Assembly (NCBI GenBank): GCA_964571725.1
Contig: CAZNDB010000002.1
Location: 248,001 to 312,000 of the forward strand
Length of the DNA: 64,000 nucleotides
Source of the DNA: UBA1369 sp964571725
Lineage (GTDB): Bacteria; Patescibacteriota; Gracilibacteria; UBA1369
Reading direction: 5' to 3'
Shown: in pieces, positions 42,517 to 51,423 of the stretch
How positions within the stretch are numbered: position 1 is the first letter of the stretch
Layout of the letters: each line of letters starts with the position of its first letter
Position numbers and translations under genes: made by a program
Notes under the pieces: model-generated
What the model was told of the DNA's origin: nothing
Database searches by the model: none
What the model saw: the letters and a program-made list of their open reading frames with translations, nothing else

Positions 42517-44286
42517 CTAAGTTTTTTCTCCGGTCAGACAGTTAATGACAAATTTGAGAGGTTGGGCGTTGAGAATGTTTTTCTTCTCTGCCCAGCCTCT
42601 TTGTGCTGTCCAGACGCCGTATTTAAGGAAGTCAAACTGGTCGGTGGAACGCAGGTCGGAATTGACGGCCAGCCGGGTTTTTTTATTGACTGCCAGTTTG
42701 ATCTGGAAATCGGCCAGGTCCAGATGATCAGGCTGGCTGTTTACTTCCAGAATCTGGCCCGATTTTGCACAGGCGGTGATAATTTTTTCAATATTGACGG
42801 CGATAACTTCCCGCTGGTTCAAAATGCGTCCATTGGGGCAGGAGAGCATTTTAATTTTGGGATGGGCGGACAGGGCTTTCAGCACGCGCGCCGTTTGACG
42901 GGGTTCGGTCAGATTGAAGTTGTGACTGATTTTGACGGTCAGGAAGTCGAGCTCTTTCAGCAGGGCTGCCGGAGGTAAATCCACAGATCCGTCCGTGTTG
43001 ATTGGAATCTTAACCGATTTCAAGATGCGCAGTTCCGGGAATTTTTTTGATAACTTTGAGATTTCTTTTAATTGCGCGGAAAGTTTGGTTTCGTCAAAAG
43101 CGGACGTAACCTCGGATGTAGCAAGGGTGTCGGCAAAGGCGATGTAGCTGAGATGATGGCCGATGGCGGCACGGCAAATTTCTTCCGGAGAATTCAGACC
43201 GCTGCCATAATTTGAATTTATGTTCAGGTCGCCCCGCAGGTCTTCAGGTTCAATCAGCTCCGGCAGGGAATGAACCAGGGCGGCCTTAAATTCGCCGCGC
43301 GTTTCGCGCAGGGTGGGCGGGATGTAGGTCAGCCCGACGGCTTTGTAAAAGTTTTCTTCAGTATCGCCGATAATAAATTTTTCCACCGGTTTACCGTCGC
43401 GGTCTTTTTGACGAAGATCGAAAATACCGTATTCATTGATTTTTAGGTAGGCTTTCTGTGCAATGGTCCGGATTTCCACGTTATGGTCTTTGGAGCCGGT
43501 GAAATAATGCAGGGCGGCGCCGAAGGACTTTTGTTCAACTACCCGCAGGTCGGCCTGGGCGCCGCTTTCCAGAATAACCGAGCATTTAGTCGGGCCGCCG
43601 GCGATGACGTTTTTGATCAGCGGAAATTTTTGAAACCAGGCGATGATTTTTTCGCCGCCGGCGAGCCGTTTCGGCGCCGCCAAAATATCCAGATCTCCCA
43701 CCGTTTCTTTACGCCGGCGCAGGCTGCCGGCATATTCCACAATGGCCGTTTCGGGGCATTTGCGGATATAGGCCACAATTTCTTCAGCCAAAGGTAGCGC
43801 TTCGGACAGCAGCATGCGCCGGCTGTGTTTGGCATGATCTTCAATGGCGATCACTATTTCATTTTCACTTTTTTCACCCATGCGGGGCAGTTCGCTCAAT
43901 TGATGGGAGAGGGCGGCCGCTTTTAGTTTTTCCGGGTTGTCGATACCCAGTTGATGATAAAAAAGGGCGGCCTTTTTGGGACCGATTCCGCGGATTTGCA
44001 ATATGTCCAGAATTCCCCGCCCGTATTTTTTCAGAAGCTTGAGATGGAATTTGCAGACTCCGGTGGTTAGCATTTCCTCAATTTTCAGACTAAGATCGTC
44101 GCCGATTCCCGGCAGGTTTTTCAGTTCTTCGGGATTTTCTTTCCAGATGTCCCGCAATTCGCGTCCCAATCCGCGCAGATTTTCAGCGGCGTTTTTGTAG
44201 GCGAGGACGCGGAAATGGTTGGCCCCGTCTATTTCCAGCAGGTCACCGATTTCTTCGAAAATTGTGGCGATTTGTTGATTGTCCAT
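42517..44286 (-). CDS. polX: Family X DNA polymerase with degenerate PHP domain
   Basis: 589 residues. The N-terminal 8-kDa-like region and helix-hairpin-helix motifs (LPGIGDDLSLKIEEML; IRGIGPKKAALFY) are present. The polymerase core GSLRRRKETVGDLDIL (residues 187-202) has D198 and D200, with the third Asp at D246, so polymerase activity is likely. The C-terminal PHP domain keeps its outline but lost its metal ligands. The first motif is DLNINSNYGSG in place of DLHxHS.xSDG, the second AFADT in place of TDHS, and the TDAH segment reads NSDLR. The 3'-5' exonuclease is probably dead. Confidence 0.93.
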   Translation of the reverse strand: MDNQQIATIFEEIGDLLEIDGANHFRVLAYKNAAENLRGLGRELRDIWKENPEELKNLPGIGDDLSLKIEEMLTTGVCKFHLKLLKKYGRGILDILQIRGIGPKKAALFYHQLGIDNPEKLKAAALSHQLSELPRMGEKSENEIVIAIEDHAKHSRRMLLSEALPLAEEIVAYIRKCPETAIVEYAGSLRRRKETVGDLDILAAPKRLAGGEKIIAWFQKFPLIKNVIAGGPTKCSVILESGAQADLRVVEQKSFGAALHYFTGSKDHNVEIRTIAQKAYLKINEYGIFDLRQKDRDGKPVEKFIIGDTEENFYKAVGLTYIPPTLRETRGEFKAALVHSLPELIEPEDLRGDLNINSNYGSGLNSPEEICRAAIGHHLSYIAFADTLATSEVTSAFDETKLSAQLKEISKLSKKFPELRILKSVKIPINTDGSVDLPPAALLKELDFLTVKISHNFNLTEPRQTARVLKALSAHPKIKMLSCPNGRILNQREVIAVNIEKIITACAKSGQILEVNSQPDHLDLADFQIKLAVNKKTRLAVNSDLRSTDQFDFLKYGVWTAQRGWAEKKNILNAQPLKFVINCLTGEKT

Positions 44287-44294
44287 GATGCCAA

Positions 44295-45242
44295 TTATTT
44301 TTTGCCGGTCAGCTTTTTCAGGGTGTCGGCCGATTTCTGCAACTGCTGTTTTTCTTTGGCTGACAGGGGGATTTCAATTTTACCAATAATGCCCGTGGAG
44401 CCCAGCACGCAGGGTATGCTGAGGGCGACGTTTCTGATACCGTATTCTCCTTTCAACTCGGTGGAGAGGGGGACTACGATGTGTGAATTTTCGTAAATGG
44501 CGCGGGTGATTTCACGGATGACGATGGCAATGGAGTAGCAGGTGAATCCCATGTCGTGAATGATACGATAGGCGGCGTTGCGGGTGTCGTCATAACATTT
44601 GTCGGCAGCCTTCCGGTTGAAACGGGGAAAGTCGAAAATCGGTTTGCCCGACACGTTGGCCGAACTCCAGACCGGGAAAGAGGTGTCGCCGTGTTCGCCC
44701 ATGATAAATGCCTGGATGTCGCGCGGACTGACTTTTAATTTTTCCGAGAGATGGTATTGCAGGCGGGCGGTGTCCAGCATGGTGCCTGTTCCAAAAACGC
44801 GGTTGGCGGGAAATTTGCTCAGGATGAGAGATTCATGGGTGAGAATGTCGACCGGATTACTGACGATTAAAAGGATGGCATCCTTGGAATATTTGGCCAG
44901 TTGGGGGATCATTTTTTTGAAAATGCGGCGGTTTTCTTCAATCAGTTCCAGACGGGTCTGACCTTCTTTTTGTCTGGCGCCTGCCGTTACAACAATGACG
45001 TCCGATCCTTCGGTCAGTTTGTAGTCCGTACCGGCTGTCACTTTGACGTAGGGCAGAAAGGAAAGAGAATGTTGAAAGTCCAGCAGAAGCCCTTCCGCCC
45101 GATCTTTGCTGATATCGATCAGGGTCATTTCGTTGGGTGTCCCTCCGAGCAGCATGGCATAGGCGGCGGTCGCGCCGACGTTACCGCAACCGATCACGGA
45201 AACTTTAAATTTATCGCAAAAATGATAATTATTTTGTGGCAT
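44295..45242 (-). CDS. ldh: L-lactate dehydrogenase
   Basis: 315 residues. NAD site VSVIGCGNVGATAAYAML near residue 14; GARQKEGQTRLELIEEN has Gln before the first Arg, which marks lactate rather than malate dehydrogenase; NPVDILT and MGEHGDTSFPVWS hold the catalytic His. It reduces pyruvate to lactate while regenerating NAD+, so a fermentative life style is likely. It lies 8 nt before polX on the same strand and is probably co-transcribed with it, although the functions are unrelated. Confidence 0.93.
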   Translation of the reverse strand: MPQNNYHFCDKFKVSVIGCGNVGATAAYAMLLGGTPNEMTLIDISKDRAEGLLLDFQHSLSFLPYVKVTAGTDYKLTEGSDVIVVTAGARQKEGQTRLELIEENRRIFKKMIPQLAKYSKDAILLIVSNPVDILTHESLILSKFPANRVFGTGTMLDTARLQYHLSEKLKVSPRDIQAFIMGEHGDTSFPVWSSANVSGKPIFDFPRFNRKAADKCYDDTRNAAYRIIHDMGFTCYSIAIVIREITRAIYENSHIVVPLSTELKGEYGIRNVALSIPCVLGSTGIIGKIEIPLSAKEKQQLQKSADTLKKLTGKK

Positions 45243-45394
45243 GATTTTAGTTTTTTTAAATGTGTTTTGCCTAATTATAAAACCAAAATCAGTCTATATG
45301 AAATGCATAATTTTGTGAATTAGCTTTTGTGAATTTTTGATATGTCTTTAAAATATCCGTGGACCAGAAAACAAAAAAATAACAGTAAAGATGC

Positions 45395-46243
45395 ATGGTA
45401 TATAAACACCGGGAAAATGGTCGGGAGATCGATGGAAATGCGGCACGTGATGAGGTAAAAGATGTCGGGGAAAATCAAGTATTGGGGCCGGATGGTCAGT
45501 TTTATCCCAAACATACCAAGACAATTTCCGGTATGCGGCCAACGGCGGTAAATAATGCACGAAATGAGGTTGATCCGGTGGTAGAAGTTGACGGAAGTGT
45601 GGAAGTGATGGAAGGGCAGGTTGAGGATGTTTTGCGTACGGAGGCCATACAGACACGCAGTGATGTTATAAGGATGTTTGACGATACCAGGGATGAAATA
45701 CCAACCCGCCCGGACCTGGGCTCGTTGATGGATCAGGCAAGGTTGTATGATCAAGCCCGTAAAGAGTTGTTTGAGGCAGATACCGTGAATGCCGGAGAAG
45801 ATGATTCCGGCGATTTAACCCGATTGGTTTCGGAAGCGGAGTTAACGGCGTTAAGGGCGCTGAATGTAGTTGAAATTACTTCCGTTGATCCCAAAACCAG
45901 ATGGCTGCCGACGGCCGCGGGTACAATAGTGAAAGCGCTGGACCGGAACAGAAAACCGGGTGACGTGCCATGGTGGATCAGCAACAGCTCGGTGGTGAGA
46001 ATGTGGGGACAATTAAATTGCGGTTTTCAGGTTTTTGAGGATTTACAGTTGATCAGAGATTTGGTTGATGTGCTGGGTAAGGAATGGATCAAGCCTGAAG
46101 CTGCCCAGGTTGGCGGGGAAATGATCACTTTTGTTTATATGACACAGCATGTAGATGGTTTAAAAATAGAAATAAGACAGAAGTATCCCCAGCTGGCAAA
46201 TGTCTTTGATGCTATAGTGCGTAAGCAGAATAAAGAAGAATAA
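45395..46243 (+). CDS. Hypothetical protein coupled to a phosphoesterase
   Basis: 282 residues, soluble and acidic. The first half looks disordered (RENGREIDGNAARDEVKDVG, GPDGQFYPKHTKTISGMRP); the second half (residues 170-275) looks globular, with TAAGTIVKALDRNRKPGDVP and FVYMTQHVDGLKIEIRQ. No known domain. Its stop overlaps the next start by one base (TAATG), so translation is coupled to the metallophosphoesterase. Confidence 0.7.
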   Translation: MVYKHRENGREIDGNAARDEVKDVGENQVLGPDGQFYPKHTKTISGMRPTAVNNARNEVDPVVEVDGSVEVMEGQVEDVLRTEAIQTRSDVIRMFDDTRDEIPTRPDLGSLMDQARLYDQARKELFEADTVNAGEDDSGDLTRLVSEAELTALRALNVVEITSVDPKTRWLPTAAGTIVKALDRNRKPGDVPWWISNSSVVRMWGQLNCGFQVFEDLQLIRDLVDVLGKEWIKPEAAQVGGEMITFVYMTQHVDGLKIEIRQKYPQLANVFDAIVRKQNKEE

Positions 46244-47148
46244 TGTTTGGCAGTACTTTTCAACAGTTGGTATTTTGGCTCAGTTTTTTGGTTTTTCCCT
46301 GGCTGGGGCTGGTGTTTTGGCAAATGTTCCGCAAGCCTTCCGATCGTACCAGAAGAGTCGTTTGGGGGGTATTGCTGTTTTTGAGCATGTTGTTTATTTA
46401 CGGGCGGTTTATTGAGCCACAGATTATTATTGTGCGTTATGAGAATTTACAAACCGCCGGCAGGCAAGTTCCCGTGCGCGCGGCCGTGATTTCCGATCTG
46501 CATTTGGGAGTGTTCAAGGGGGGCCGATTTTTGAAACGGGTGGTGGAAAAAATTAATACCGAAAAGGTGGACCTGGTTTTGATTCCGGGTGATTTCATTA
46601 ACGATCCAACGCCGCAACAGCTGGCTGAGGACTTTGCCGCGTTGGGCGAGCTGAAGGTTCCGGTTTACGCTGTCACGGGAAATCATGATGCCGGTATACC
46701 GGGTTATTATTCAAGCGGGCAGGTGCGACAGGCTTTGGCGGCGTTGGTGCGGAATGATGATAACAAGGTAGACAGTTTTCAAAAAGAAGGACGTACGATG
46801 CGGATTTACGGCTTGAGCGATCTGATGGAAGGGGTGTCGGATTATAGTATTCTGGACGGCATGAAAGCAGAGGAGTTCAATCTTATATTGACACATAATC
46901 CTGATACCGCTCATGAAATTCCCGGCGGATTGCCGGTTAATTTGCTGGTCAGCGGACATACGCATGGCGGGCAGATTTTTTTGCCGCCTTTTTCCAACTG
47001 GATGATACCGACAGTCCACCCCTTTGTGCGCGGCTGGTATGAAGTAGCCGGAGTGCCGGTGTATGTGAGTTCGGGGGTGGGGGAAGTTTTATTACCAATG
47101 AGGTTTTTGATTCCGCCGGAAATTGTGATTCTGGATTTAAAAATTTGA
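46243..47148 (+). CDS. Membrane-anchored metallophosphoesterase (YkuE-like)
   Basis: 301 residues. Two N-terminal hydrophobic segments (residues 7-28 and 40-55), then a calcineurin-like domain: ISDLHLG, PGDFIND, TGNHDAG, ILTHNPD and SGHTHGGQIFLPP give all five metal motifs. The YkuE/YaeI branch is often involved in lipid or phospho-compound breakdown at the membrane; the substrate here is unknown. ATG overlaps the preceding stop. Confidence 0.9.
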   Translation: MFGSTFQQLVFWLSFLVFPWLGLVFWQMFRKPSDRTRRVVWGVLLFLSMLFIYGRFIEPQIIIVRYENLQTAGRQVPVRAAVISDLHLGVFKGGRFLKRVVEKINTEKVDLVLIPGDFINDPTPQQLAEDFAALGELKVPVYAVTGNHDAGIPGYYSSGQVRQALAALVRNDDNKVDSFQKEGRTMRIYGLSDLMEGVSDYSILDGMKAEEFNLILTHNPDTAHEIPGGLPVNLLVSGHTHGGQIFLPPFSNWMIPTVHPFVRGWYEVAGVPVYVSSGVGEVLLPMRFLIPPEIVILDLKI

Positions 47149-47288
47149 AGCCTGGAACAGGTGGTGAAGATAGCGGCGATGATGGCGGAAAATTATTTTG
47201 ATTACAGGCAAATTGTGGTCTGCACCAATTTTGGGAGCGGTTTTGCTGATGGGAAAGCCCCGGATATTTTAGTTTGCCAAGCTTAAAC

Positions 47289-47336
47289 ATACCTTATATA
47301 GTGGGGTATAAAAATTAAATATACTATAGATTGCGT
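47289..47336 (+). promoter_or_regulatory. Tandem NrdR-like boxes upstream of nrdB
   Basis: Two 16-bp sites resemble the NrdR consensus (acaCwAtATaTwGwgt): ATACCTTATATAGTGG (47289-47304) and ATACTATAGATTGCGT (47321-47336). Their starts are 32 bp apart, the spacing known for NrdR pairs. A possible -10 TATACT (47320-47325) overlaps the second. NrdR itself is not in the window. Confidence 0.6.
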
Positions 47337-47343
47337 TAAAACT

Positions 47344-48342
47344 ATGATTGATAAAACAAAAAATAACCTTGGCGAGCCTCTCTTAGCCGAAAACAGGAAT
47401 CGTTTCGTAATATTGCCGATTCAATATGATCAGGTCTGGCAGATGTATAAGCAGGCCGAGGCCAGTTTCTGGACGGCGGAAGAAGTGGATTTATCCGAAG
47501 ACATTGCCGACTGGAACAGGATGAATGATAACGAAAGACATTTTGTTTCCACAATTCTGGCTTTTTTTGCCGCTTCCGACGGCATCGTCAATGAAAACCT
47601 GGCGGTAAATTTTATGAGCGAGGTGCAAATTCCGGAAGCCCGCTGTTTTTACGGTTTTCAGATTGCCATCGAAAATATCCATTCGGAAATGTATTCACTG
47701 TTGATTGACAGTTATATAAAGGATCCCGTTCGGAAGGATTATTTATTCAAAGCAATTGACACTGTACCGGCCGTACAGAAGAAAGCCGAGTGGGCGTTGA
47801 AATGGATAGACAGTCCTGACTTTGCCGAAAGACTGGTGGCTTTCGCGGCGGTGGAAGGGATCTTCTTTTCGGGCAGTTTCTGTTCGATTTTCTGGCTGAA
47901 GAAAAGGGGACTGATGCCCGGTCTGACTTTTTCCAATGAACTGATTTCGCGCGATGAAGCTTTGCATTGTGAGTTCGCGACGCTCTTGTATTCATTGCTT
48001 AATAACCGTTTGCCGGTTGAGAGGGTGCAACAGATTATCCGTGAAGCAGTGGAGATTGAAAAGGAATTTATTACAGAGGCTTTGCCGGTTTCTTTGATCG
48101 GCATGAATGCCACTTTGATGAAACAGTACATCGAATATGTGGCCGATTACTGGCTGGTACGTCTCGGCGCGCCTAAAATTTACAATTCCGCCAATCCCTT
48201 TGATTTTATGGAATTGATCTCGCTTAGCGGAAAGACCAATTTCTTTGAAAAGCGGGTGGGGGATTATCAGAAGGCCGGGGTGATGAATCGCGAGCATGAT
48301 TCGTCCAAGGTGAAAGAGTTCTCGCTGGAAGCAGATTTTTAG
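47344..48342 (+). CDS. nrdB: Ribonucleotide reductase class Ia beta subunit
   Basis: 332 residues. The diiron and radical region is visible: ASDGIVNENL (with the Asp and Glu), EARCFYGFQIAIENIHSEMY, where the Tyr of CFYGF is the radical site, and ISRDEALHCEFATLL with the later Glu/His ligands. With NrdA it reduces ribonucleotides to deoxyribonucleotides and needs oxygen to make the radical. The sequence is close to the eukaryote-like class Ia type. nrdA follows 34 nt later. Confidence 0.95.
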   Translation: MIDKTKNNLGEPLLAENRNRFVILPIQYDQVWQMYKQAEASFWTAEEVDLSEDIADWNRMNDNERHFVSTILAFFAASDGIVNENLAVNFMSEVQIPEARCFYGFQIAIENIHSEMYSLLIDSYIKDPVRKDYLFKAIDTVPAVQKKAEWALKWIDSPDFAERLVAFAAVEGIFFSGSFCSIFWLKKRGLMPGLTFSNELISRDEALHCEFATLLYSLLNNRLPVERVQQIIREAVEIEKEFITEALPVSLIGMNATLMKQYIEYVADYWLVRLGAPKIYNSANPFDFMELISLSGKTNFFEKRVGDYQKAGVMNREHDSSKVKEFSLEADF

Positions 48343-48376
48343 GAAATATTCAAAAAAAAATTTAATTTAACAAAAC

Positions 48377-50779
48377 ATGCAAGTACGACGATCGGATGGG
48401 ACAATCGAGCCGGCCAGATTTGACCGCATTACCGAAAAAATCACCAGGCTCAGTGAAGGGCTGGACAGAAAATATATCGATCCCGATCTGGTGACCAAAA
48501 AGGCCATTGAAGGTTTTTATGACGGTATTTCCACCAAAGAGCTGGACAATCTGACGGCAGAAATCGCCGCCAGCATGGCAACCGTTCACCCGGATTATTC
48601 CCTGCTGGCCGGGCGAATACTGGTGGCGAGACTCCATCAGGAAACTCCGCAGAAATTTTCAGAGTGCATTGAGGAGCTTTATCATTATACCGATCAGGCT
48701 ACCGGCGCCGATGCCGGTATGATTGCCGAAGATGTGTATGAAATAGTCCGGCAGAACGCGGAGGTGCTCGATTCCGCCATTAACGATCAGGCCGATTTTG
48801 AATATGATTATTTTGGTTTCAGGACGCTGGAAAAGAGCTATCTGCTGCGAAAAGCAGGAAAAGTGATGGAACGGCCACAGTATCTGCTGATGAGAGTGGC
48901 GGTGGGAATACACAAGAAAAATATTGCCAAGGTTTTGGAGACTTATCGGTTAATGTCGGAGCGGTATTATACGCACGCTTCACCGACCCTGTTTAACGCC
49001 GGTACCCGCAAAGCCCAGATGTCGAGCTGTTTTCTGGTGGCGATGAAAGATGACAGTCTGGAAGCCATCTATGAGACGCTGAAAGAATGCGCGCTGATTT
49101 CCAAATCGGGAGCGGGACTGGGCATGCATATTCACAATATCCGTTCCAAAGGCGCCTATATCAAAGGAACCAACGGACGCAGCAACGGTATTATTCCCAT
49201 GCTGCGGGTCTATAACGAAACGGCCCGCTATGTGGATCAGGGAGGCGGTAAACGCAAGGGAGCTTTCGCGGTTTATCTGGAACCCTGGCACGCGGAAATT
49301 TTTGATTTTCTGGATCTTCGGAAGAATCACGGCAAGGAGGAGATGCGCGCGCGGGATCTTTTTACCGCTCTCTGGATTCCGGATTTGTTTATGAAGAGGG
49401 TGAAAGAAAACGGTCAATGGTCGCTGTTTTCACCCAATGAAGTTCCGGGTCTGGTGGACAGTTACGGGGACGAATTTGAAAATCTTTATCTGCAATATGA
49501 GGTAGCCGGTAAAGCCAGGCGGGTGGTTCCGGCCCAGGAATTGTGGTTCGCTATTTTGCAGTCGCAGATTGAAACGGGGACGCCTTTTATGATGTACAAG
49601 GACAGCGCCAACCGTAAAAGTAATCAGAAAAATCTGGGTACCATCAAGTCTTCCAATCTTTGCACCGAGATTGTGGAATACAGTTCGGCGGACGAGACGG
49701 CTGTCTGTAATCTGGCTTCAATTGCCTTGCCGCGGTTTATGACGGATGGCCAGTTTGATCATCAGAAGTTGTATGACGTTACTTATAAAATTGTGGAGTC
49801 GATGAACCGGGTGATTGATGAAAATTATTATCCCACCGAACCGACCCGACGCTCCAATTCGCGTCACCGGCCGATCGGTTTGGGCATACAGGGACTGGCG
49901 GATTTGTTCATTCTGCTCAGGTATCCTTTTGAGTCGGCCGCGGCCAAAAAGCTGAACGTGGAAATTTTTGAAACTATCTATTACGCTGCGATGAAATCCT
50001 CCGTGGATCTGGCAAAAAAGGAAGGTGCCTATGAAAGTTTTCCGGGGTCTCCTTTGTCGGAAGGGATATTCCAGTTCGACATGTGGAACGTTGTTCCGTC
50101 CGGCCGCTGGGATTTTGAAAGTCTGCGCGAAGAAGTGAAAAAATTCGGCGCGCGTAATTCACTGCTGATGGCGCCCATGCCTACCGCTTCGACTTCACAG
50201 ATTCTCGGTAATAACGAGTGCTTTGAGCCCTATACTTCCAATATTTACAGCCGCCGGACTCTGTCGGGCGAATTTGTGGTGATCAATAAACATTTGATCA
50301 AAGATTTGATTGCCCTGGATCTGTGGAATGACGCCATGAAACAGCGCATTGTGCTGGCTGACGGATCGGTGCAGGGGATTGCTGAAATCCCCGATGATTT
50401 GCGCGATATTTACAAAACAGTCTGGGAGATGAAAATGAAAAATCTGATTGAAATGGCGGCCGACCGCGGCGCGTTTATCTGTCAGAGCCAGTCGCTGAAT
50501 TTGTTTATCGCCGAGCCCAATTTCGCCAAGCTGTCCTCAATGCATTTTTATTCCTGGGAAAAGGGTTTGAAGACGGGAATTTACTATCTTCGCACCAAAG
50601 CCGCGTCGGCCGCCCAGAAATTCACTATCCAGGAACATGCCGGGCTGGCGAAAAATGAAACCGCCGGTTTACAAAAAGCACCGGTGGTCATAGCTGAAGC
50701 TGCCCAGAAAGAAGAAGCTCTCAGCCAGATTTCCTGCAGTCTGGACAATCCGGAGAGTTGTATTGCCTGCGGGTCCTAA
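48377..50779 (+). CDS. nrdA: Ribonucleotide reductase class Ia alpha subunit
   Basis: 800 residues. An N-terminal ATP cone (QVRRSDGTIEPARFDRITEK, about residues 1-90) provides allosteric control. The catalytic region has SSNLCTEIVEYSS (active-site Asn and Cys) and MPTASTSQILGNNECFEPYT. GIYYLRTKAA with the two Tyr of the radical path is near residue 730. The C-terminal tail ends CIACGS, the redox Cys pair served by thioredoxin or glutaredoxin. It is the second gene after nrdB. Confidence 0.96.
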   Translation: MQVRRSDGTIEPARFDRITEKITRLSEGLDRKYIDPDLVTKKAIEGFYDGISTKELDNLTAEIAASMATVHPDYSLLAGRILVARLHQETPQKFSECIEELYHYTDQATGADAGMIAEDVYEIVRQNAEVLDSAINDQADFEYDYFGFRTLEKSYLLRKAGKVMERPQYLLMRVAVGIHKKNIAKVLETYRLMSERYYTHASPTLFNAGTRKAQMSSCFLVAMKDDSLEAIYETLKECALISKSGAGLGMHIHNIRSKGAYIKGTNGRSNGIIPMLRVYNETARYVDQGGGKRKGAFAVYLEPWHAEIFDFLDLRKNHGKEEMRARDLFTALWIPDLFMKRVKENGQWSLFSPNEVPGLVDSYGDEFENLYLQYEVAGKARRVVPAQELWFAILQSQIETGTPFMMYKDSANRKSNQKNLGTIKSSNLCTEIVEYSSADETAVCNLASIALPRFMTDGQFDHQKLYDVTYKIVESMNRVIDENYYPTEPTRRSNSRHRPIGLGIQGLADLFILLRYPFESAAAKKLNVEIFETIYYAAMKSSVDLAKKEGAYESFPGSPLSEGIFQFDMWNVVPSGRWDFESLREEVKKFGARNSLLMAPMPTASTSQILGNNECFEPYTSNIYSRRTLSGEFVVINKHLIKDLIALDLWNDAMKQRIVLADGSVQGIAEIPDDLRDIYKTVWEMKMKNLIEMAADRGAFICQSQSLNLFIAEPNFAKLSSMHFYSWEKGLKTGIYYLRTKAASAAQKFTIQEHAGLAKNETAGLQKAPVVIAEAAQKEEALSQISCSLDNPESCIACGS

Positions 50780-50799
50780 TAGCAGCGCTGAGTGGCAAG

Positions 50800-51345
50800 T
50801 TAAAAAGGCAGTTTTCCTTGTAATCCGTACTGATAGATCAGATAACCGATTAGGCCGGTCATAATAATCACGAAAATTGCCTTGCGCAGGCCGTCGCCTT
50901 TGACCGCCGGGTTGTAGGTGGCAGAGAAATTGCGTTGATTGTTTAGTTGCCGGTAAGTTTGCGGACTGGCCTGATAAAGAGTTTCGCCTGCCGGGGCGGC
51001 GGCAGCCGGATTATTGGAAGCGGGGAGTGTGCCGGCAGAGGATGGCTGAACGGATGGTGTCTCTGAGGCGCTCTCGGCTGTGGAATTGATGATGTTGGTT
51101 AAATCAGGCAGGCGCGTGATGCCCATTTGGTTGGCGGCTTTTGCCAGTCCGGCCATTCCGCCGATCAGGTTGAAAAGACCCGGGTTTTGCCGGAGTTTTT
51201 CCATGGCTTCCTGCAGTTTTTGAAGGGTTTCGGGAGGCAGCTCCTGACTATTGGAGTAACTTTTTCCGTTAACGACGATATTCATATCCTCGAAAGCTTG
51301 AGGACTGTCAGGAGTCTGATTGTATTGATCTGGAGTGTTGATCAT
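50800..51345 (-). CDS. Hypothetical C-tail-anchored protein
   Basis: 181 residues. An acidic N-terminus, a helical part (PPETLQKLQEAMEKLRQNP), a Ser/Pro/Ala-rich linker (residues 95-130) and one C-terminal membrane segment (AIFVIIMTGLIGYLIYQYG). No signal peptide. This layout suggests a tail-anchored protein facing the cytoplasm. I do not recognise the family. It converges on nrdA, 20 nt away. Confidence 0.7.
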   Translation of the reverse strand: MINTPDQYNQTPDSPQAFEDMNIVVNGKSYSNSQELPPETLQKLQEAMEKLRQNPGLFNLIGGMAGLAKAANQMGITRLPDLTNIINSTAESASETPSVQPSSAGTLPASNNPAAAAPAGETLYQASPQTYRQLNNQRNFSATYNPAVKGDGLRKAIFVIIMTGLIGYLIYQYGLQGKLPF

Positions 51346-51423
51346 GGGGAGTTTGTAGCTGGTATTTGCGGCTAAATTGTATATCAGCCGAGTTTTTAAG
51401 TGAAATAAATTAATTTCGCGGAA

